DNA of 64,000 bases from Tepidimonas fonticaldi (GTDB taxonomy: Bacteria; Pseudomonadota; Gammaproteobacteria; Burkholderiales; Burkholderiaceae_C): positions 124,001 through 188,000 of the forward strand of contig NZ_VJOO01000003.1 of NCBI RefSeq assembly GCF_007556755.1. The letters run 5' to 3'. Each line of letters opens with the position of its first letter. Positions within the stretch are counted from its first letter, which is position 1. The notes under the pieces were generated by a model. It had not been told where the DNA came from and made no database searches. It saw only the letters and a program-made list of their open reading frames with translations. The position numbers and the translations under genes were made by a program. Below are positions 36,725 to 45,788 of this stretch, piece after piece.

Positions 36725-38264
36725 GCGCAGCCCCTTCGGGCTGCCAGCCCGCGTGCACCGGGTCCGCAAAGAAGAACGGCAGCTCGGCCGGGGTGGGGTC
36801 GAACGCCGACTTGCCGTGCCCGCCCATGGACATGCGCACCAACGCGGTGGCATCCGGGCGCTGCCAATCCTCCGGCACGCGCTGGCCGGTGGTCAGCCCG
36901 CGCAGCACGACTTGGTGGCGAATCAGCGCATCGACGGCCGGCCCCAGCTTGGCGGCTTCGTCCACCTTGGACAGGATCACGCCGTGCAGCGGGGTCTCGC
37001 GGTAGGCCTGGAACACCTCATCCAGCGTGTCGCCGTGGCTGCCGGCGTTGACCACCAGCAGCTTGCGGATCTGCGGTGCCTGCAGCAGCGCCATCATCTC
37101 CTGGATGCGCGGATCTTTCTGACCCAGCCCGGCGGTGTCGATGATCACCATGCGCTTGTTGGCCAGCAGCTCCAGCAGATCCTGCAGGGCGGCCCGGTCG
37201 TGCGCTAGGTGCGCGACCACGCCCAGCATGCGGCCGTAGGCGCGCAGTTGCTCGTAGCCCGCGACGCGATAGGTGTCCAGCGTGATCAGGCCCACGCTGT
37301 TGGCGCCGTAGGCCTTGACGCACTGCGCGGCCAGCTTGGCGGCGGTGGTCGTCTTGCCGACGCCGGTGGAGCCGATCAGGGCGAAAACCCCGCCCTCGTC
37401 GCACAGCTGGCCCGGCTCGCGCGCCACGCGCAGGTTGCGCGCCAGCACCTCCAGCGTCCAGCGCCAGGCCTCGGCCGCCCCCAGTTGCGCCGGCAGGCGC
37501 TCGAGCACGGCCCGGGCCACGGTCGGCGAGTAGCCGGCCCGGATGAATTTGTGCATGAGCTGGGACTGGATGGGGTTGTGGCGCGCCTGCCCCAGCCAGG
37601 CCAGGGTCTGAAAGCGCTCCTCCATCATCGCCTGCAGCGCCGCCAACTGGGCCGCGAGCGGATTGGCCTGCCCGGCGGCTGCGGCATCGGCCGGCGCGGC
37701 GGGGCGTTGCGGGGCCGCCGCAGCCGCTGGCGCCGCCTGGGTGCGGCCAAAGGGCAGCACCATGGCATCGTCCGCACGCGGCGCAACGGGTGCCTGGCGC
37801 GGGTGCTGCGGCTGGGGCTGCGCCCGCACCGGCGCCGCGGGCCGGGCGGCCCCCGGCGCCTCCGCCGGCCGTGCCCCTTGCAGGGCCTCGCGGCGCTTGC
37901 GCAGCATGCGCTCGCGCACGTACTCCTGGAACGACAGCGTGCTCATCGCCAGCGTCTCGGTGTCCTGCGCCACCGAGCTGTCCGGCGAGACGGGCGGCAA
38001 CTGGGCCGCCGCGCGCTGCTGCAGCCCCAGCGTCGCGCGCCCGGACCGCCCCACCGGCGACTCGGGCAGCGCACGGCCCGTCGCCGCGGCGGGCGTAGCC
38101 ACCTGTGCGGCAATCGCCGAGAGCTGATCCTCGGACGTGGCCACCACCTCGAAACCCTGCTCCGTCGAGCGGGTGGACAGGATCACGGCCTGCTCGCCAA
38201 AGGCGGCTCGCGCCAGCGCCATGGCCTCGCGCGAGTTGGGGGCGACGAATCGTTGCGCATTCAT
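36717..38264 (-). CDS. flhF: Flagellar SRP-type GTPase FlhF
   Basis: 515 residues. FlhF sets flagellar number and polar placement. N-terminal B region (MNAQRFVAPNSREAMALARAAFGEQAVILSTR) is typical; the middle (about 130-200) is a Pro/Ala-rich linker; the NG GTPase domain (~230-490) shows G1 LIGSTGVGKTTTAAKLA near residue 293, DTYRVAGYEQLR, G3 DTAG and the SKVDEA guanine motif. Overlaps flhA by 4 bases upstream and the flhG-like gene by 8 bases downstream, so all three are translationally coupled. Confidence 0.96.
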   Translation of the reverse strand: MNAQRFVAPNSREAMALARAAFGEQAVILSTRSTEQGFEVVATSEDQLSAIAAQVATPAAATGRALPESPVGRSGRATLGLQQRAAAQLPPVSPDSSVAQDTETLAMSTLSFQEYVRERMLRKRREALQGARPAEAPGAARPAAPVRAQPQPQHPRQAPVAPRADDAMVLPFGRTQAAPAAAAAPQRPAAPADAAAAGQANPLAAQLAALQAMMEERFQTLAWLGQARHNPIQSQLMHKFIRAGYSPTVARAVLERLPAQLGAAEAWRWTLEVLARNLRVAREPGQLCDEGGVFALIGSTGVGKTTTAAKLAAQCVKAYGANSVGLITLDTYRVAGYEQLRAYGRMLGVVAHLAHDRAALQDLLELLANKRMVIIDTAGLGQKDPRIQEMMALLQAPQIRKLLVVNAGSHGDTLDEVFQAYRETPLHGVILSKVDEAAKLGPAVDALIRHQVVLRGLTTGQRVPEDWQRPDATALVRMSMGGHGKSAFDPTPAELPFFFADPVHAGWQPEGAAHA

Positions 38265-40351
38265 GCGGGCTCTCCAATGATCGGGCCGATGCGGATGGTG
38301 TGGGTGTCAGGGATCTCGCTGTGCGCCAGCACTTGCAGGCGCGGCGCGGCGCGCTTGAGCAGCCGCGCGATGCCCTGGCGAATGGCGTCGGGCACCAGCA
38401 GCACGGCGGGCACGCCGCTTTCTTCCTGGCGCGATGCGACGCGGGCGGCCGACTGGGTCAACATGTCCGCCACGCCCGGGTCCAGCGCGCCCATGCTCTG
38501 CGGACCGAGGGCCTGGGTCAGCAGCCGCTCCAGCCCCGGCTCGATGGCGATGACCTCCAGCTCCTGCACCGGCCCGTAAATCTGTTGCACGATGGCCGGC
38601 GCCAACGCTTGACGCACCCGCCGCGCCAGCTCCACCGGGTCCTGAATCTGCCCGGCGTGTTCGGCCAGCGTCTCGATGATCGTGCGGATGTCGCGGATGT
38701 GCACGGCCTCCTCCAGCAGCAGCTGCAGCACTTTCTGGAACACGCCGATGGGCACCATGGCCGGGATCACTTCCTCGATCAGTTTGGGGGCCAGCTTGCG
38801 CACATGCTCGACGAGTTCTTGCACCTCGGTCCGGCTGAGCAGCTTGGCCGCGTGGACTTGCATCAAGTGTGACAAATGCGTGGCCAGCACGGTCTCCGCA
38901 TCAACGACGGTGTAGCCCGCCATTTGCGCGCTTTCTTTCTGGTGTTCTTCGATCCACGTCGCCGGCAGACCGAAGGCCGGGTCCGTCGTGGGCTGCCCGA
39001 TCAGCGGCGTGCGGATGTGGCCGGGATTGATGGCCAGAAACTGCCCCGGGAACACCTCGCCCTCGCCCACCACGACGCCGCGCAGCGTGATGCGGTAGGC
39101 GCTGGGCTTGAGCTCCAGGTTGTCGCGCACATGCACGGGGGGCGGCAAAAAGCCCACCTCTTGCGCAAACTTTTTGCGCACGCCCTTGATGCGGGTGAGC
39201 AGATCGCCGCGGCGCGACCGGTCCACCAGCACGATCAGGCGGTAGCCCAGCTCCAGCCCCAGCAGGTCCACCGGCTGCAGGTCGTCCCAGGTGGCCTCGG
39301 TCTCGGCCGGCGCCTGCGCGGCCTGCTGGGCGGCCAGCTCCTGCGCCGAAGGCTTGCGCCGCTCGCGCGCCAGCCAGAACGCCACCGCACCGATGATCGC
39401 CGCAAAGCCCAGGAACACCAGATTGGGCATGCCGGGGATGCTGCCCAGCAGCGCCATCACGGTGGCGGTCACGCCCAGCACCTTGGGCGAGTCGAACATC
39501 TGCGCGACGATCTGCTGGCCCAGATCCTCCTCCTTGCCGACGCGCGAGACCACCATGGCCGCCGCCACCGACACCAGCAGGCCGGGCACCTGCGCCACCA
39601 GCGCATCGCCCACCGACAGCGTGATGTAGCTGTGCGCGGCCTGCTCCAGGGGCAAGCCATGCTGCAGCATGCCGATGGCAAAGCCGCCGACGATGTTGAT
39701 GATCAGGATCAGGATGCCGGCGATGGCGTCACCGCGCACGAACTTGGACGCACCGTCCATGTTGCCGAAGAAGTCCGCCTCCTCCGACACCTCGGCGCGG
39801 CGGCGCTTGGCCTCGGCCTGGTCGATCAGGCCGGCGTTCAGATCGGCGTCGATGGCCATCTGCTTGCCGGGCATGGCGTCCAGGGTGAAGCGCGCGCCCA
39901 CTTCGGCGATGCGCTCGGCGCCCTTGGTGATGACGACGAAGTTGATCACCACCAGGATCAGGAACACGATCAGGCCGACCGCGAAGTTGCCGCCGATCAG
40001 AAAGGTGCCGAAGGCCTCGATCACCGCGCCGGCTGCGCCCGGCCCCGTGTGCCCTTCCATCAGCACCACGCGGGTGGAGGCCACGTTGAGCGACAACCGC
40101 AGCAGCGTGGTGATCAGCAACACGGTGGGGAAGACCGCAAAGTCGAGCGCGCGCCGCATGTAGGCGGCCACCATCATCACCGTCAGCGCAATCGCGATGT
40201 TGAGGGTGAAGAAGGTGTCCAGCAACCACGGCGGCAGAGGCAGCACCAGCATGGCCAGCACCAGCAACACCAGGGCCGGGGCGGCCAGCGCCTGACCGTG
40301 GCCCCGCCAGGGGCGCAGCGACTGTTGCAGCGATTGCAGAACGGCGTTCAT
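38261..40351 (-). CDS. flhA: Flagellar export gate protein FlhA
   Basis: 696 residues, normal size. The N-terminal half has eight membrane segments with the FHIPEP-type loop (YMRRALDFAVFPTVLLITTLLRLSLNVASTRVVL and GAERIAEVGARFTLDAMPGKQMAIDADLNAGLI); the C-terminal cytosolic half is the nonameric ring domain binding chaperone-substrate complexes. It couples proton flow to flagellar type III export. 24 bases after flhB. Confidence 0.98.
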   Translation of the reverse strand: MNAVLQSLQQSLRPWRGHGQALAAPALVLLVLAMLVLPLPPWLLDTFFTLNIAIALTVMMVAAYMRRALDFAVFPTVLLITTLLRLSLNVASTRVVLMEGHTGPGAAGAVIEAFGTFLIGGNFAVGLIVFLILVVINFVVITKGAERIAEVGARFTLDAMPGKQMAIDADLNAGLIDQAEAKRRRAEVSEEADFFGNMDGASKFVRGDAIAGILILIINIVGGFAIGMLQHGLPLEQAAHSYITLSVGDALVAQVPGLLVSVAAAMVVSRVGKEEDLGQQIVAQMFDSPKVLGVTATVMALLGSIPGMPNLVFLGFAAIIGAVAFWLARERRKPSAQELAAQQAAQAPAETEATWDDLQPVDLLGLELGYRLIVLVDRSRRGDLLTRIKGVRKKFAQEVGFLPPPVHVRDNLELKPSAYRITLRGVVVGEGEVFPGQFLAINPGHIRTPLIGQPTTDPAFGLPATWIEEHQKESAQMAGYTVVDAETVLATHLSHLMQVHAAKLLSRTEVQELVEHVRKLAPKLIEEVIPAMVPIGVFQKVLQLLLEEAVHIRDIRTIIETLAEHAGQIQDPVELARRVRQALAPAIVQQIYGPVQELEVIAIEPGLERLLTQALGPQSMGALDPGVADMLTQSAARVASRQEESGVPAVLLVPDAIRQGIARLLKRAAPRLQVLAHSEIPDTHTIRIGPIIGEPA

Positions 40352-40375
40352 GGGTCGGAAGGCTCAGGACAGGGT

Positions 40376-41515
40376 TCAGGCCGGCTGGCGACCGTGCAGG
40401 GGATCGAGTTCGACGGGCACCTCGGGACGGGGCGGCTTGGGCATGGGCCCTTGTCCCTTGAGCGCGGCGCGCAAACGGTAGACGTAGGCCATCACCTGCG
40501 CCACGGCCGTGAACAGCGCGGCCGGCACGGGATGGTCGAGTTCGGTGTGGGCATACAAGGCCCGGGCCAGCATGGGCGACTCCAGCACGGGCACGCGCGC
40601 ATCGCGGGCGACGTCGCGGATGCGCAGGGCCAGCAGATCGGTCCCCTTGGCGATCACATGCGGGGCCGCCATGGTGCGCTCGTCGTAGCGCAACGCCACC
40701 GCGTAGTGGGTCGGGTTCATGACGACCGCGTCGGCCTCGGGCACGCGCCGCACGCTCTGGCCGTAAGCAATCTCGCGCGCCCGCTGGCGGCGCTTGTTCT
40801 TGACCAGGGGATTGCCCTCGGTCTCCTTGTGCTCGTCCTTCACCTCCTGCAGCGACATGCGCAACTGGTGGCGGTACAGGTACTGCTGCAGCGGCACGTC
40901 CACCAGCGCCACGAGCAGCACCACGGCCAGCATCCAGGCCACGCCGATCACGAACCACTCGCCCGTCTGAGCGAGCGCCGCATCCAGCGGGCGCAGCAGC
41001 AGGCTGGCGAATGCGCCGATGTGCGATTCGACATACAAGGCGCCGATCAGCGCGATCATTGCCGTGATGGCCAGCAGCTTGAGCACCTCGACCACCTGCT
41101 GGCGCGAAAACAAGCGCTTCATGCCGCTGAGCAGCCCGATCTTGGACCAGTCGGGCATCAAGGGCTTGGCGCTCACCGCGTACGACCCGGCCGCGACCAG
41201 CGCGATCACCGCGATGGCGATCACCGCCAGGCCCAGCGGCAGGTAGTAACCCAGCGCCAATTGCAGGGCATCCGCCAGGCGCTCGAGCATGCGTTGCGGT
41301 TCGCGCACGGTGACGGCGTCGAAGCGCAGGCCCTCGCGCATGGCGCCCCGCAGGCGCTCAAAGGCCCACGGCAGCGTGGACCACAGCAGCACGAGCCCGC
41401 CGCCCAGCACCGCCAGGTGCGTCAGGTCCCGCGACCGGGGGACCTGGCCATCCGCGCGCGCCTTTTGCAGGCGTCGCGGGGTGGCGGGTTGGTTCTTGTC
41501 CTGGGTCGATTCCAT
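40376..41515 (-). CDS. flhB: Flagellar export switch protein FlhB
   Basis: 379 residues. Four membrane helices, then a cytoplasmic domain with the self-cleaving NPTHY motif at residues 267-271 (VMNPTHYAVALRYD). Cleavage between Asn and Pro switches export from rod/hook to filament substrates. N-terminal KNQPATPRRLQKARADGQVPRSRDL is a typical FlhB start. First gene of the flhB-flhA-flhF-flhG-fliA operon. Confidence 0.97.
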   Translation of the reverse strand: MESTQDKNQPATPRRLQKARADGQVPRSRDLTHLAVLGGGLVLLWSTLPWAFERLRGAMREGLRFDAVTVREPQRMLERLADALQLALGYYLPLGLAVIAIAVIALVAAGSYAVSAKPLMPDWSKIGLLSGMKRLFSRQQVVEVLKLLAITAMIALIGALYVESHIGAFASLLLRPLDAALAQTGEWFVIGVAWMLAVVLLVALVDVPLQQYLYRHQLRMSLQEVKDEHKETEGNPLVKNKRRQRAREIAYGQSVRRVPEADAVVMNPTHYAVALRYDERTMAAPHVIAKGTDLLALRIRDVARDARVPVLESPMLARALYAHTELDHPVPAALFTAVAQVMAYVYRLRAALKGQGPMPKPPRPEVPVELDPLHGRQPA

Positions 41516-41576
41516 GGCGGCCGTTCAGTGGCTGACGACCGCATTGTCCGGCGGCACCCGGGTTTTCTAAAGGCCC

Positions 41577-41597
41577 AAAAGGCGGCCAAAACCCGCC
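41577..41597 (-). terminator. Possible terminator after cheZ
   Basis: On the minus strand: GGCGG, a seven-base loop, CCGCC, then TTTT. Short stem, in the gap between the cheZ stop and flhB, so it would separate motA-motB-cheY-cheZ from flhBAF. Weak. Confidence 0.4.
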
Positions 41598-41633
41598 ACT
41601 TCCGCGTCCGCCCCTGCCCCCGGGGGCCCGCCG

Positions 41634-42281
41634 TCAGAAACCCAGACTGGCCAGCAGATCGTCCACCTGCGCCTGGCTGGTGACGACGTCGGTGCGCCCC
41701 TCGGGGTTGACCACCGGCCCGGACAGCTCCGGCCGCCGCGGCTCGTTCGACGCGGTGCTGCCGGACGCCTCCGCCGGCGCCGCGGGCGGGGCGGTTTCGA
41801 TCAGCAGTTGCAGCAACTGCTGCTCCAGCGTGCCGGCCAGGGCGACCACTTTCTTGATCACCTGCCCCGTCAGATCATGAAAATCCTGCGCCATCATGAT
41901 CTCGGTCAGGTGGTGGTCGGTGCGCTCGGCCGCCGCCTGGATTTTGTGCGACCACTCCAGCAGCTCCGGCATGGCCCATTTCAGGCCCGGCACCGCGCCG
42001 ATCGTCTCGACCAACTGGCGGCTGCTGTCGATCACCGTGTGCTGCTCGGCCTTGGCCTCGTCCACCCGGTTGAGCACCTTCTCCGCCGCCTCGCCCGTCA
42101 GGCGCGCGATGTACTCCAGGCGGCTGCGCGCGTCGGGCAGCTCACCGACGGCGTCCTTGAGCGCGGGCATGTAGCCCAGCGCCTTGAGCGCCTCGTGCAG
42201 CTCGCGCGTGATCTCCCCCAGACGCTGATAGATGTCGCCTTTGCCGTCGGGCTTGGGCGCTTCGGATGCGGCATCGGTCAT
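41634..42281 (-). CDS. cheZ: CheY-P phosphatase CheZ
   Basis: 215 residues. The central four-helix hairpin contains the catalytic Gln in DFHDLTGQVIKKVV (equivalent of E. coli Gln147) and ends with the CheY-binding C-terminal peptide SQAQVDDLLASLGF. It shortens the life of CheY-P and so resets motor bias. 23 bases after cheY. Confidence 0.96.
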   Translation of the reverse strand: MTDAASEAPKPDGKGDIYQRLGEITRELHEALKALGYMPALKDAVGELPDARSRLEYIARLTGEAAEKVLNRVDEAKAEQHTVIDSSRQLVETIGAVPGLKWAMPELLEWSHKIQAAAERTDHHLTEIMMAQDFHDLTGQVIKKVVALAGTLEQQLLQLLIETAPPAAPAEASGSTASNEPRRPELSGPVVNPEGRTDVVTSQAQVDDLLASLGF

Positions 42282-42304
42282 GGCCTACCCTCCCCGTGGT
42301 GCCG

Positions 42305-42691
42305 TCAGGCCCAACCCATCTTGCGGAAAATGTTGGTCAGCTTTTCCTCGAGCGTGGCTTTCGTGAACGGCTTGACGATGTAGCCGGCCGCCCCGCCCTG
42401 CGCCGCGGCGATGATGTCTTCCTTGCGCGCCTCGGCCGTGACCATCAGCACCGGCAGGTGCTTGAGCTTCTCGTCGGACTTGATCTGCGTGAGCAGCTCG
42501 AAGCCGTTCATGTTCGGCATGTTGATGTCGGTGATGACCATGTCGAACTTGCCATTGCGCAGCTTGTGCAACGCCGCCGAGCCGTCCTCCGCCTCGTCGG
42601 CATCCCCATGCCCCAATTCCTTGAGCAGGTTGCGCACGATCCGGCGCATCGTGGAAAAGTCGTCGACAATCAAAAAACGCACATCGGCCAT
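42305..42691 (-). CDS. cheY: Chemotaxis response regulator CheY
   Basis: 128-residue single-domain receiver with all key residues: DD pair (IVDDFSTM), phospho-Asp in [14 protein letters not shown], Thr in MVTAEA, and Lys in [17 protein letters not shown]. It binds FliM when phosphorylated by CheA. Serves as an intact reference for the degenerate receivers at 2859-6193. 23 bases after motB. Confidence 0.98.
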   Translation of the reverse strand: MADVRFLIVDDFSTMRRIVRNLLKELGHGDADEAEDGSAALHKLRNGKFDMVITDINMPNMNGFELLTQIKSDEKLKHLPVLMVTAEARKEDIIAAAQGGAAGYIVKPFTKATLEEKLTNIFRKMGWA

Positions 42692-42714
42692 GGAAGACTC
42701 CGTCCGGGACGCCC

Positions 42715-43701
42715 TTAGTTTAAGGGCACGGCCCGCCCACTGGCAGCGGGTGGCGCTTTGACAGCGGGATTTTGCGCCGCCTCGAGCGCCGATCGGGCAT
42801 CGCCTTCGTCGTTGATGGTGGGCGCAGCCTCGAGGGATTTGGACATGCGCTCCTCCGCCTCGCGGGTGAGCACCAGAATGCTGATGCGGCGGTTGCGCGG
42901 GTCGAACGGCTGGTCGGGAAACAGCAGCTGCTTGTCGGCCATGCCAACCACGCGCGCCAGCTTGCCCTCGGGCAGCCCGGCAGCCACCAGCTCGCGGCGG
43001 GACGCATTGGCCCGGTCGGCCGACAGCTCCCAGTTGCTGTACGAGCGCTCGCCGCTGCCATACGGGGTGGCGTCGGTGTGGCCGGACAGCGCAATGCGGT
43101 TGTCCACCTCGGCCACCGCCTGCGCGATGGCACGCAGGATCTCGCGCATGTAGGGCTTGACCAGCGCGCTGCCGGTGTCAAACATCGCCCGGTTCTGATC
43201 GTCGACGATCTGGATGTTCAGGCCGTCCTGCACCATCTCCAGGCGGATCTGGCTTTTGAACTCGGACAGTTGCGGGTTGAGGTTGATAATGTTTTCGATC
43301 TTGTCCCGCAAGGTGGCGATGCGTTGCTTGTCCTGGCGGATCGCCTCGGCCCGGGCGAGCTGCGCGCCCAGCTCGCGCATCTTCTCGTCGACATTGCCGC
43401 TGGCGTCTTCGCCCACGCTCTTGGTCAGGTCGTCGCCGCCGCCGTCCAGAATGCTGTTCGCGCCGCCCGACCCCGGCCCGCCAAACAGCATCACCTTCAG
43501 CGGCTGGTTGAAGTAGTCGGCCAGCCCTTTGCGGTCGCCCTCGGTGGTCGAGCCCAGCAGCCACATCAGCAGGAAGAACGCCATCATCGCCGTCACGAAG
43601 TCGGCGTAGGCGATCTTCCAGGCACCCCCGTGCGCGCCATGCCCGCCTTTCTTGACGCGCTTGACGATGATGGGCTGCAGCGGCTTGCCGGAGGAGGCCA
43701 T
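42715..43701 (-). CDS. motB: Flagellar stator protein MotB
   Basis: 328 residues. One N-terminal membrane helix with the proton-carrying Asp in [23 protein letters not shown], a plug/linker, then an OmpA-like peptidoglycan-binding domain (about 170-290: [12 protein letters not shown]...[22 protein letters not shown]). Pairs with MotA; proton-type motifs rather than PomB. 47 bases after motA. Confidence 0.97.
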   Translation of the reverse strand: MASSGKPLQPIIVKRVKKGGHGAHGGAWKIAYADFVTAMMAFFLLMWLLGSTTEGDRKGLADYFNQPLKVMLFGGPGSGGANSILDGGGDDLTKSVGEDASGNVDEKMRELGAQLARAEAIRQDKQRIATLRDKIENIINLNPQLSEFKSQIRLEMVQDGLNIQIVDDQNRAMFDTGSALVKPYMREILRAIAQAVAEVDNRIALSGHTDATPYGSGERSYSNWELSADRANASRRELVAAGLPEGKLARVVGMADKQLLFPDQPFDPRNRRISILVLTREAEERMSKSLEAAPTINDEGDARSALEAAQNPAVKAPPAASGRAVPLN

Positions 43702-43748
43702 GGGACGTGCGGATTCGGGGCGGCGAGCGGGGGGTCAGGGTGGCGTCG

Positions 43749-44606
43749 TCACTTTTTCTTGACGTGGGCCTCGAGCTCGCTGAAGGTTGGCCGCTCGGTC
43801 GAGAAGAGCACCTTGCGCCCGAACTCGACCGCCGTCATCGGCGCATAGCCCTGCATGCTGGCCAGCAGCGTCGTCTTGACGCACTGGAACTCTTTGCTGG
43901 CCTCCTCGACCTTTTGCTCCAGCAGGCTGGCCAGGGGCTCGGCAAAGCCGTAGGCCAGCAAAATGCCCAGGAACGTGCCCACCAGGGCCGAGCCGATCAT
44001 GCCGCCCAGCACCGCCGGCGGCTGACCGACCGAGCCCATCGTGTTGACCACGCCCAGCACCGCCGCCACGATACCGAAAGCCGGCAGGGCCCCCGCCAGC
44101 CGCTGCAGGGCTGCCACCGCCGCATGTTCCTCGGCATGGTGCGTGTCGAGCTCGGCGTCCATGATGGCCTCGATCTCGTGCGCATTGAGGTTGCCCGACA
44201 CCATCAGGCGCAGGTAGTCGGTGATGAACTCGACCGTGTGGTGATCGCTGGCGATCGTCGGGTATTTCTGGAACAAGGGCGAGGCTTCGGGGTTCTCGAC
44301 GTCGCTCTCGATGGCCATCAGGCCCTCCTTGCGGGCCTTTTGCAAAATGTCGTACAGCAGCGCCAGCAGGTCCATGAACCGGGCCTTGGTGTACTTGGAG
44401 CCCTTGAAGCAGGCCCCCAACCCCCGGCCGACGCCCTTGAGCACCTTCATCAGGTTGCCGGCGATGAACGCCCCGATGGCCGCCCCGAAGATGGTGATCA
44501 TCTCGAAGGGCAGCGCCTTCATGATGACCCCGATGTTGCCACCGTGGATGATGAAGACACCGAAGATACAGCCGATGGCCACCAGCCAGCCGACGATGAC
44601 GAACAT
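43749..44606 (-). CDS. motA: Flagellar stator protein MotA
   Basis: 285 residues with four membrane helices and a cytoplasmic loop carrying the charged residues that contact FliG. VIVGWLVAIGCIFGVFIIHGG at the start, FGIVAAVLGVVNTMGS and GGMIGSALVGTFLGILLAYG near the end are family marks. First gene of motA-motB-cheY-cheZ. A GCCGATAC box 33 bases upstream resembles a sigma-28 -10. Confidence 0.97.
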   Translation of the reverse strand: MFVIVGWLVAIGCIFGVFIIHGGNIGVIMKALPFEMITIFGAAIGAFIAGNLMKVLKGVGRGLGACFKGSKYTKARFMDLLALLYDILQKARKEGLMAIESDVENPEASPLFQKYPTIASDHHTVEFITDYLRLMVSGNLNAHEIEAIMDAELDTHHAEEHAAVAALQRLAGALPAFGIVAAVLGVVNTMGSVGQPPAVLGGMIGSALVGTFLGILLAYGFAEPLASLLEQKVEEASKEFQCVKTTLLASMQGYAPMTAVEFGRKVLFSTERPTFSELEAHVKKK

Positions 44607-44639
44607 GGGGCGCGTCCTGTCTATACGTTGCGAAGCATT

Positions 44640-44665
44640 GTATCGGCATACCCTAACGGGTTAGG
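44640..44665 (-). promoter_or_regulatory. Candidate motA promoter element with inverted repeat
   Basis: Minus strand GCCGATAC (44640-44647) differs from the sigma-28 -10 by one base, but the 11-base-spaced -35 position is poor. Directly upstream lies a perfect inverted repeat CCTAAC-GG-GTTAGG (44652-44665), which also covers the stop codon of the preceding gene and could be an operator or a short hairpin. Confidence 0.4.
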
Positions 44666-45011
44666 CGCGGCCTGCACGCCCCCCGACCCCCGGGACGCGG
44701 CGTCCGGGCCGCACCCCCAACGCATCCAGCCAGATGGCGTAGCGCTGCCACAGCCGCCATCCCCGCCACGCCCACCAGGCCCCGCGCCAGACCATGCGCG
44801 GGCGCCGCAGGAGCAGCACCGCCGCACCGGCCAGGGGCACCCAGGGGTGGGCGCGCATCCAGCGCCAGCCCTCGCGCGCGCGATCGGCCCAGTCCATGGC
44901 GGGTGCCAGCGCAGCGCCGTGCATCGCCAAGCGCTCGCGCAATTCGGTCGAGCGCTGCTGCAGCGCCTGCCGGCGCGCGGCGAGGCGCTCGCGTGCCTCA
45001 CCCCCGGCCAC
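44661..45011 (-). CDS. YqjK-like small protein
   Basis: 116 residues. Charged N-terminal helix (ARERLAARRQALQQRSTELRERLAMHG), then RAHPWVPLAGAAVLLLRRPR, a short hydrophobic segment, then a Trp/Arg-rich tail. Third gene after yqjD- and yqjE-like genes, matching the enterobacterial yqjDEK order. GTG at 45009-45011 is chosen: GGAG is eight bases upstream and it overlaps the yqjE stop by 14 bases. Function unknown; probably membrane associated. Confidence 0.6.
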   Translation of the reverse strand: MAGGEARERLAARRQALQQRSTELRERLAMHGAALAPAMDWADRAREGWRWMRAHPWVPLAGAAVLLLRRPRMVWRGAWWAWRGWRLWQRYAIWLDALGVRPGRRVPGVGGRAGRA

Positions 45012-45399
45012 GCAGGCGCTCCACGTCACGGGCCAGCTCGGCGGTGCTGGCGGCAAACCAGCGGACCCCACGCAAGCGGCGCTGCGCCCGCGCCAGAGCC
45101 ACGGCCCCCAGCGTCAAAAACACCGCCGTGAAGACTGCCAGAGCCAGCAGCCGGTGGCTGTCCCAGAGCAGCACCGTCAGCAATACCGCCAGAAAACCGA
45201 GCCCGAGCGACAACAGCACCGCGGCGGCCACCGCCGCGCCCATCGCTTCGGCGACATCCTGGGCGTGTTCGGCCGCCTCGACGCCCAGCAGTGCCAGGCG
45301 CACACGCAGCAACTCGGCGGTGTCGTGCAGCCAGCCCCGAACGGCCGACCCGAGCGATTCCGACGCCGCGCTGCCCGCCGACCTTTCGTCTTGTGCCAT
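44998..45399 (-). CDS. YqjE-like / phage-holin-superfamily membrane protein
   Basis: 133 residues with two adjacent membrane helices (AVAAAVLLSLGLGFLAVLLTVLLW and LLALAVFTAVFLTLGAVALA) between amphipathic ends. This matches the YqjE/holin_3_6 family, named for a similarity only; no phage genes are nearby. Middle gene of the yqjD-yqjE-yqjK-like trio. Role unknown, possibly inner-membrane or stress related. Confidence 0.8.
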   Translation of the reverse strand: MAQDERSAGSAASESLGSAVRGWLHDTAELLRVRLALLGVEAAEHAQDVAEAMGAAVAAAVLLSLGLGFLAVLLTVLLWDSHRLLALAVFTAVFLTLGAVALARAQRRLRGVRWFAASTAELARDVERLRGRG

Positions 45400-45440
45400 G
45401 CCGTTGGCTCGCAGAGCGGCAACCGCCCCGGCGCGGCGAA

Positions 45441-45752
45441 TCAGCGGCGGCCGATCAGCATCCCCACCAGCAGGCCGATGCCGGCGGCCACACCGATGGC
45501 TTTCCAGGGATGCTCATGCACATAGTGGTCGGTGGCTTTGGCCACTTCGCGCGTGCGCTCGCGCAGGGCCGCTTCGGCATCCGCCAGACGGTGCCGCGCC
45601 GAGCGCAGGTTGTCCTGCAGGCGCTCGCGCAGTTCGGCCACCTTCTCCCCCGTCGAATGGGCGGTGGCCGCCAGCAGTTCCTCTGCATCCGCCACGACCA
45701 CCTTCAGGTCGGCGACGAGCTTGTCCTTGGGTTGCAACGTGTTGTCGGTCAT
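45441..45752 (-). CDS. DUF883 family protein (YqjD/ElaB-like)
   Basis: 103 residues: long amphipathic helix (KLVADLKVVVADAEELLAATAHSTGEKVAELRERLQDNLR...) then a single C-terminal membrane anchor HPWKAIGVAAGIGLLVGMLIGRR. YqjD and ElaB are tail-anchored proteins that can hold ribosomes at the inner membrane in stationary phase in E. coli; whether this one does is not known. First gene of the trio; 42 bases before yqjE. Confidence 0.88.
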   Translation of the reverse strand: MTDNTLQPKDKLVADLKVVVADAEELLAATAHSTGEKVAELRERLQDNLRSARHRLADAEAALRERTREVAKATDHYVHEHPWKAIGVAAGIGLLVGMLIGRR

Positions 45753-45788
45753 GAGAGGGCTCCTGTGGTAACAATCGTTTCCATCGTA

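Noticed and set aside
44998..45399. Holin-like protein as sign of a prophage
   Set aside because: It matches the YqjE branch, sits in a yqjDEK-like trio, and no phage genes are near.
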